Assembly (NCBI GenBank): GCA_018334735.1
Contig: JAGXLK010000103.1
Span: forward strand, 1-7,322
From: Planctomycetota bacterium
Lineage (GTDB): Bacteria > Planctomycetota > Brocadiia > SM23-32
DNA: 7,322 nucleotides
Reading direction: 5' to 3'
Below, one piece after another: positions 5,544-7,322 of the stretch (its first letter is position 1; each line of letters begins with the position of its first letter). The position numbers and the translations under genes were made by a program. The notes under the pieces were generated by a model. The model ran no database searches, had not been told where the DNA came from, and saw nothing but the letters and a program-made list of their open reading frames with translations.

Positions 5544-6986
5544 TTATTCTTTTGCACTGCTCAGTCCGTGTTTTGTCTTTTCCCAGTAGCTCGGTCGGGT
5601 TATGAGCTGCAGGAATCCTTTCCAGGCGCCGATACTGGCCAGAATCCAATAAAAAGGTACCAGCAGGCAGTGTTTGATAAGGTCATAGTCGCCCCTTTGA
5701 AACGTTGCCAGCATCGTTGAATAAATGAACAAAAAATTGCCCAGGAACAGACAGAGCAACCCCCAGAGGATAAGGGGGAAAGGGAACAGTTCACTGAATG
5801 CTTCCCATCGAAAGGCAAACCACACGCTGGTGAGAAACCAGTAGATAGGATTTATCAGAAGACACAAAAACGTGCCTCCCACCATCATATGGAATGCGAA
5901 AGTTTTTCTCAGCCCCAATGTTCGCAGGGATGCCAGAGGATGTCGCAGGTGAACGAGGTAGGTTTGGATATATCCTTTTGCCCACCGCGAACGTTGTCGC
6001 ACCCAAAACCCCAGAGCACTGCACGCCTCTTCCCAGGTAGTAGAGTCGATGATCCGTGTCCGATATCCTTTCATGGCCAGTCGCATGCCGAGGTCGCAAT
6101 CTTCAGTTACGTTATAAGGATCCCAGCCCAGCAGTTCTTTGAGTTTTTCTACTTTGAAGTGATTTGACGTGCCGCCGAGCGGTATGGGGGCTTCGAGATA
6201 GTCGAGTCCTGGTAACATAAGATCGAACCAGACGGAGTAATCGGTCGTGAACCAGCGGGTCAGAATGTTCTGCCGCTGGTTATAAAAGTTTAATTTTGCC
6301 TGCAGACACACTACACCGGGGCCAACTTTTCGGAAACCACAGACGGCTTTTCGAAGTTGGTCGGGTTCCGGGCGGTCTTCTGCATCATAAATCACAAGAT
6401 ATTTGCCGCGGGCAAGTCCAAGTCCGAGATTGCAGGCTTTAGGTTTGGTTTTGGGTTGGACATCAGGAACGATCACGACTCGGACATAGTCTGGCAGTTC
6501 GAGGCCTCGTGAGGCACGAATCGTATCGTAATCGCCTTCTTCGAGCAGGAGCAGCACATCAAGCTTGTTTTTCGGGTATTCGAGTGCTTCCAGGCCATCC
6601 AGAAGTTTTGGCAACACCTCGGCCTCTTTGTAGAGGGGGACGAGGATCGAATACACGGGGAGATCTTCCTCTCGTATCGCATCCAGTTCTTCTCTACGGA
6701 AGCTCATTTCTTTACGTGATGTTATGGAAAGGTGGATCAGGTAAGATTTGAAAGCCACCACGACGAGGTAAAACGCGAGACAAACGCCATTTGCAGCGAT
6801 GAGTGTCGTGGTCCAATCGAAAAGAGCTCCCGCAATCAGGAACGCCAGCAGCCCGAGAAGGACCAATTTTTGCATACCGTTAAGCACCATAACGGCACTG
6901 AGATCGGGGTGTTGCTCCGGGAGAGCATGCATAAAGCCCCGAGCTTCTGGAGTGATTGTGGCTTCGTTGGGGTGATTCTTTTCCAC
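5544..6986 (-). CDS. membrane family 2 glycosyltransferase, cellulose-synthase/XagB-like
   Basis: 480 residues. The start is a GTG at 6984-6986, with AAGG (6994-6997 on the opposite strand) seven bases upstream; no other start codon lies between it and the preceding stop, and the first internal ATG (residue 19) has a poorer site. Two membrane spans come first (about 39-56 and 62-82). The cytoplasmic GT-A domain follows: YSILVPLYKE (112-121), LLLLEEGDYD (145-154), TKPKACNLGL (180-189), the DxD-type DAED (201-204), the acceptor/base motif TED (294-296) and QRSRW (331-335), the QxxRW signature of processive enzymes. Further spans lie at about 365-395, 402-428 and 441-460. PLGGTSNHF (269-277) and WDPYNVTED (288-296) are typical of the XagB-like branch, which makes cell-surface polysaccharides. 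Such enzymes move nucleotide-sugar units onto a growing glycan at the inner membrane; sugar and product cannot be told here. The gene follows cinA after 84 bases. No PilZ domain or polysaccharide partner gene is visible. Confidence 0.92.
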   Translation of the reverse strand: MEKNHPNEATITPEARGFMHALPEQHPDLSAVMVLNGMQKLVLLGLLAFLIAGALFDWTTTLIAANGVCLAFYLVVVAFKSYLIHLSITSRKEMSFRREELDAIREEDLPVYSILVPLYKEAEVLPKLLDGLEALEYPKNKLDVLLLLEEGDYDTIRASRGLELPDYVRVVIVPDVQPKTKPKACNLGLGLARGKYLVIYDAEDRPEPDQLRKAVCGFRKVGPGVVCLQAKLNFYNQRQNILTRWFTTDYSVWFDLMLPGLDYLEAPIPLGGTSNHFKVEKLKELLGWDPYNVTEDCDLGMRLAMKGYRTRIIDSTTWEEACSALGFWVRQRSRWAKGYIQTYLVHLRHPLASLRTLGLRKTFAFHMMVGGTFLCLLINPIYWFLTSVWFAFRWEAFSELFPFPLILWGLLCLFLGNFLFIYSTMLATFQRGDYDLIKHCLLVPFYWILASIGAWKGFLQLITRPSYWEKTKHGLSSAKE

Positions 6987-7042
6987 TATCTTGCCTTTTT
7001 GGTACTGCGATGCTTTAAGCGCCGGCAGACTTTTCTCTTCTC

Positions 7043-7054
7043 TATGGCGCCATA
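7043..7054. other. perfect 12-bp palindrome between cinA and the glycosyltransferase gene
   Basis: TATGGCGCCATA reads identically on both strands. It lies in the 84-base spacer, 17 bases after the cinA stop. It could be an operator half-site pair or chance; flanking bases do not extend the symmetry and no T-run makes it a terminator. Confidence 0.25.
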
Positions 7055-7070
7055 AGACGATACCGGCTCC

Positions 7071-7322
7071 CTATTTTTTAACCGGTTGCCCCTCTTGTAG
7101 CAAGGCGAGACGAGCGAAATTAAGTGCGTGACGGGTAGCACGCCCTTTAATTCTCCACCGATCCCCCCGCAATTGCAAACGGTGTGACCAAACTTTGTCA
7201 AAGAGGCTGACACCGACAAAAACCAAACCGACGGGTTTCTCCGCAGTTCCTCCCGTCGGGCCTGCAATACCGGTTGTGCTGAGGGCCAGATCTGCCCCTG
7301 TTGTGTGTGCAACTCCTCTTGC
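7071..7322 (-). CDS. cinA: CinA/PncC C-terminal domain (nicotinamide-nucleotide amidohydrolase), partial
   Basis: The gene enters from the right edge; 83 residues and a TAG stop (7071-7073) are visible, without a start. The hallmark of the CinA C-terminal domain is intact: STTGIAGPTGGTAEKPVG (visible residues 15-32), followed by the LVFVGVS strand and the closing segment GRATRHALNFARLALL (60-75). This domain deamidates nicotinamide mononucleotide to the nicotinic acid form in pyridine-nucleotide salvage, and in many bacteria it is fused behind an N-terminal COG1058/MoCF-like domain. Whether this is full-length CinA (about 410 residues) or stand-alone PncC (about 160) cannot be seen. The next gene on the same strand, the glycosyltransferase, is only 84 bases away with no terminator, so the two may be cotranscribed, though a functional link is not obvious. 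Confidence 0.9.
   Translation of the reverse strand, partial: ARGVAHTTGADLALSTTGIAGPTGGTAEKPVGLVFVGVSLFDKVWSHRLQLRGDRWRIKGRATRHALNFARLALLQEGQPVKK

Noticed and set aside
6987..7073. cinA and the glycosyltransferase share one reading frame separated by a single TAG, with 28 open codons after it
   Set aside because: An open run of 28 codons is not rare by chance, the spacer reads as no domain, and both proteins end and begin in normal places; read-through or fusion is not needed.
6986..7312. A 108-codon - strand reading frame at the right edge
   Set aside because: The other - strand frame through 7071-7322 encodes an unmistakable CinA C-terminal domain (TTGIAGPTGGT...EKPVG); this one is an out-of-frame shadow running into the spacer.

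Overview
This 7.3 kb window looks chromosomal and bacterial. The gene content suggests a member of the PVC group, most likely Planctomycetota or a relative. The hints are an exported squalene-cyclase-like toroid protein, a free-standing exported propeller of the two-component-regulator type, and a LacI-type ligand-domain relic of a flavour I associate with Planctomycetota/Lentisphaerota. That assignment is inference; nothing here is a phylogenetic marker. I see no insertion sequence, CRISPR array, rRNA or tRNA.

Left half, + strand (1-3526): three co-directional genes, probably one operon. First is the 3' part of a long, charged, helix-rich protein that enters from outside the window. Eleven bases later comes an exported alpha/alpha-toroid protein of the prenyltransferase/squalene-oxidase repeat family. 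After a 77-base gap comes an exported beta-propeller with eight recognisable Reg_prop-like blade motifs. No kinase or regulator domain is attached to the propeller.

Middle (3527-4432): a small self-contained unit on the + strand. It has a good sigma70-type promoter, a leader with an 11-bp hairpin, a 65-residue protein with an HxxC...CxxC putative metal site, and a strong intrinsic terminator. Next to it, on the - strand, lies a decayed C-terminal piece of a LacI-type regulator. Its stop codon overlaps the terminator's T-tract.

Right half, - strand (7322 down to 4433): the C-terminal part of a CinA/PncC nicotinamide-nucleotide amidohydrolase runs in from the right edge. It is followed by a membrane-embedded family 2 glycosyltransferase (cellulose-synthase-like, closest in flavour to XagB). 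Last is a single-pass membrane protein with a coiled coil and a very acidic tail, preceded by a perfect Shine-Dalgarno sequence and a leader with a long-range stem. The two halves converge on the terminator and relic.

I do not see a clear new defence or biosynthetic system. The parts most worth follow-up are the small metal-site gene with its structured leader, the exported helical/toroid/propeller trio, and the coiled-coil protein with the acidic tail.
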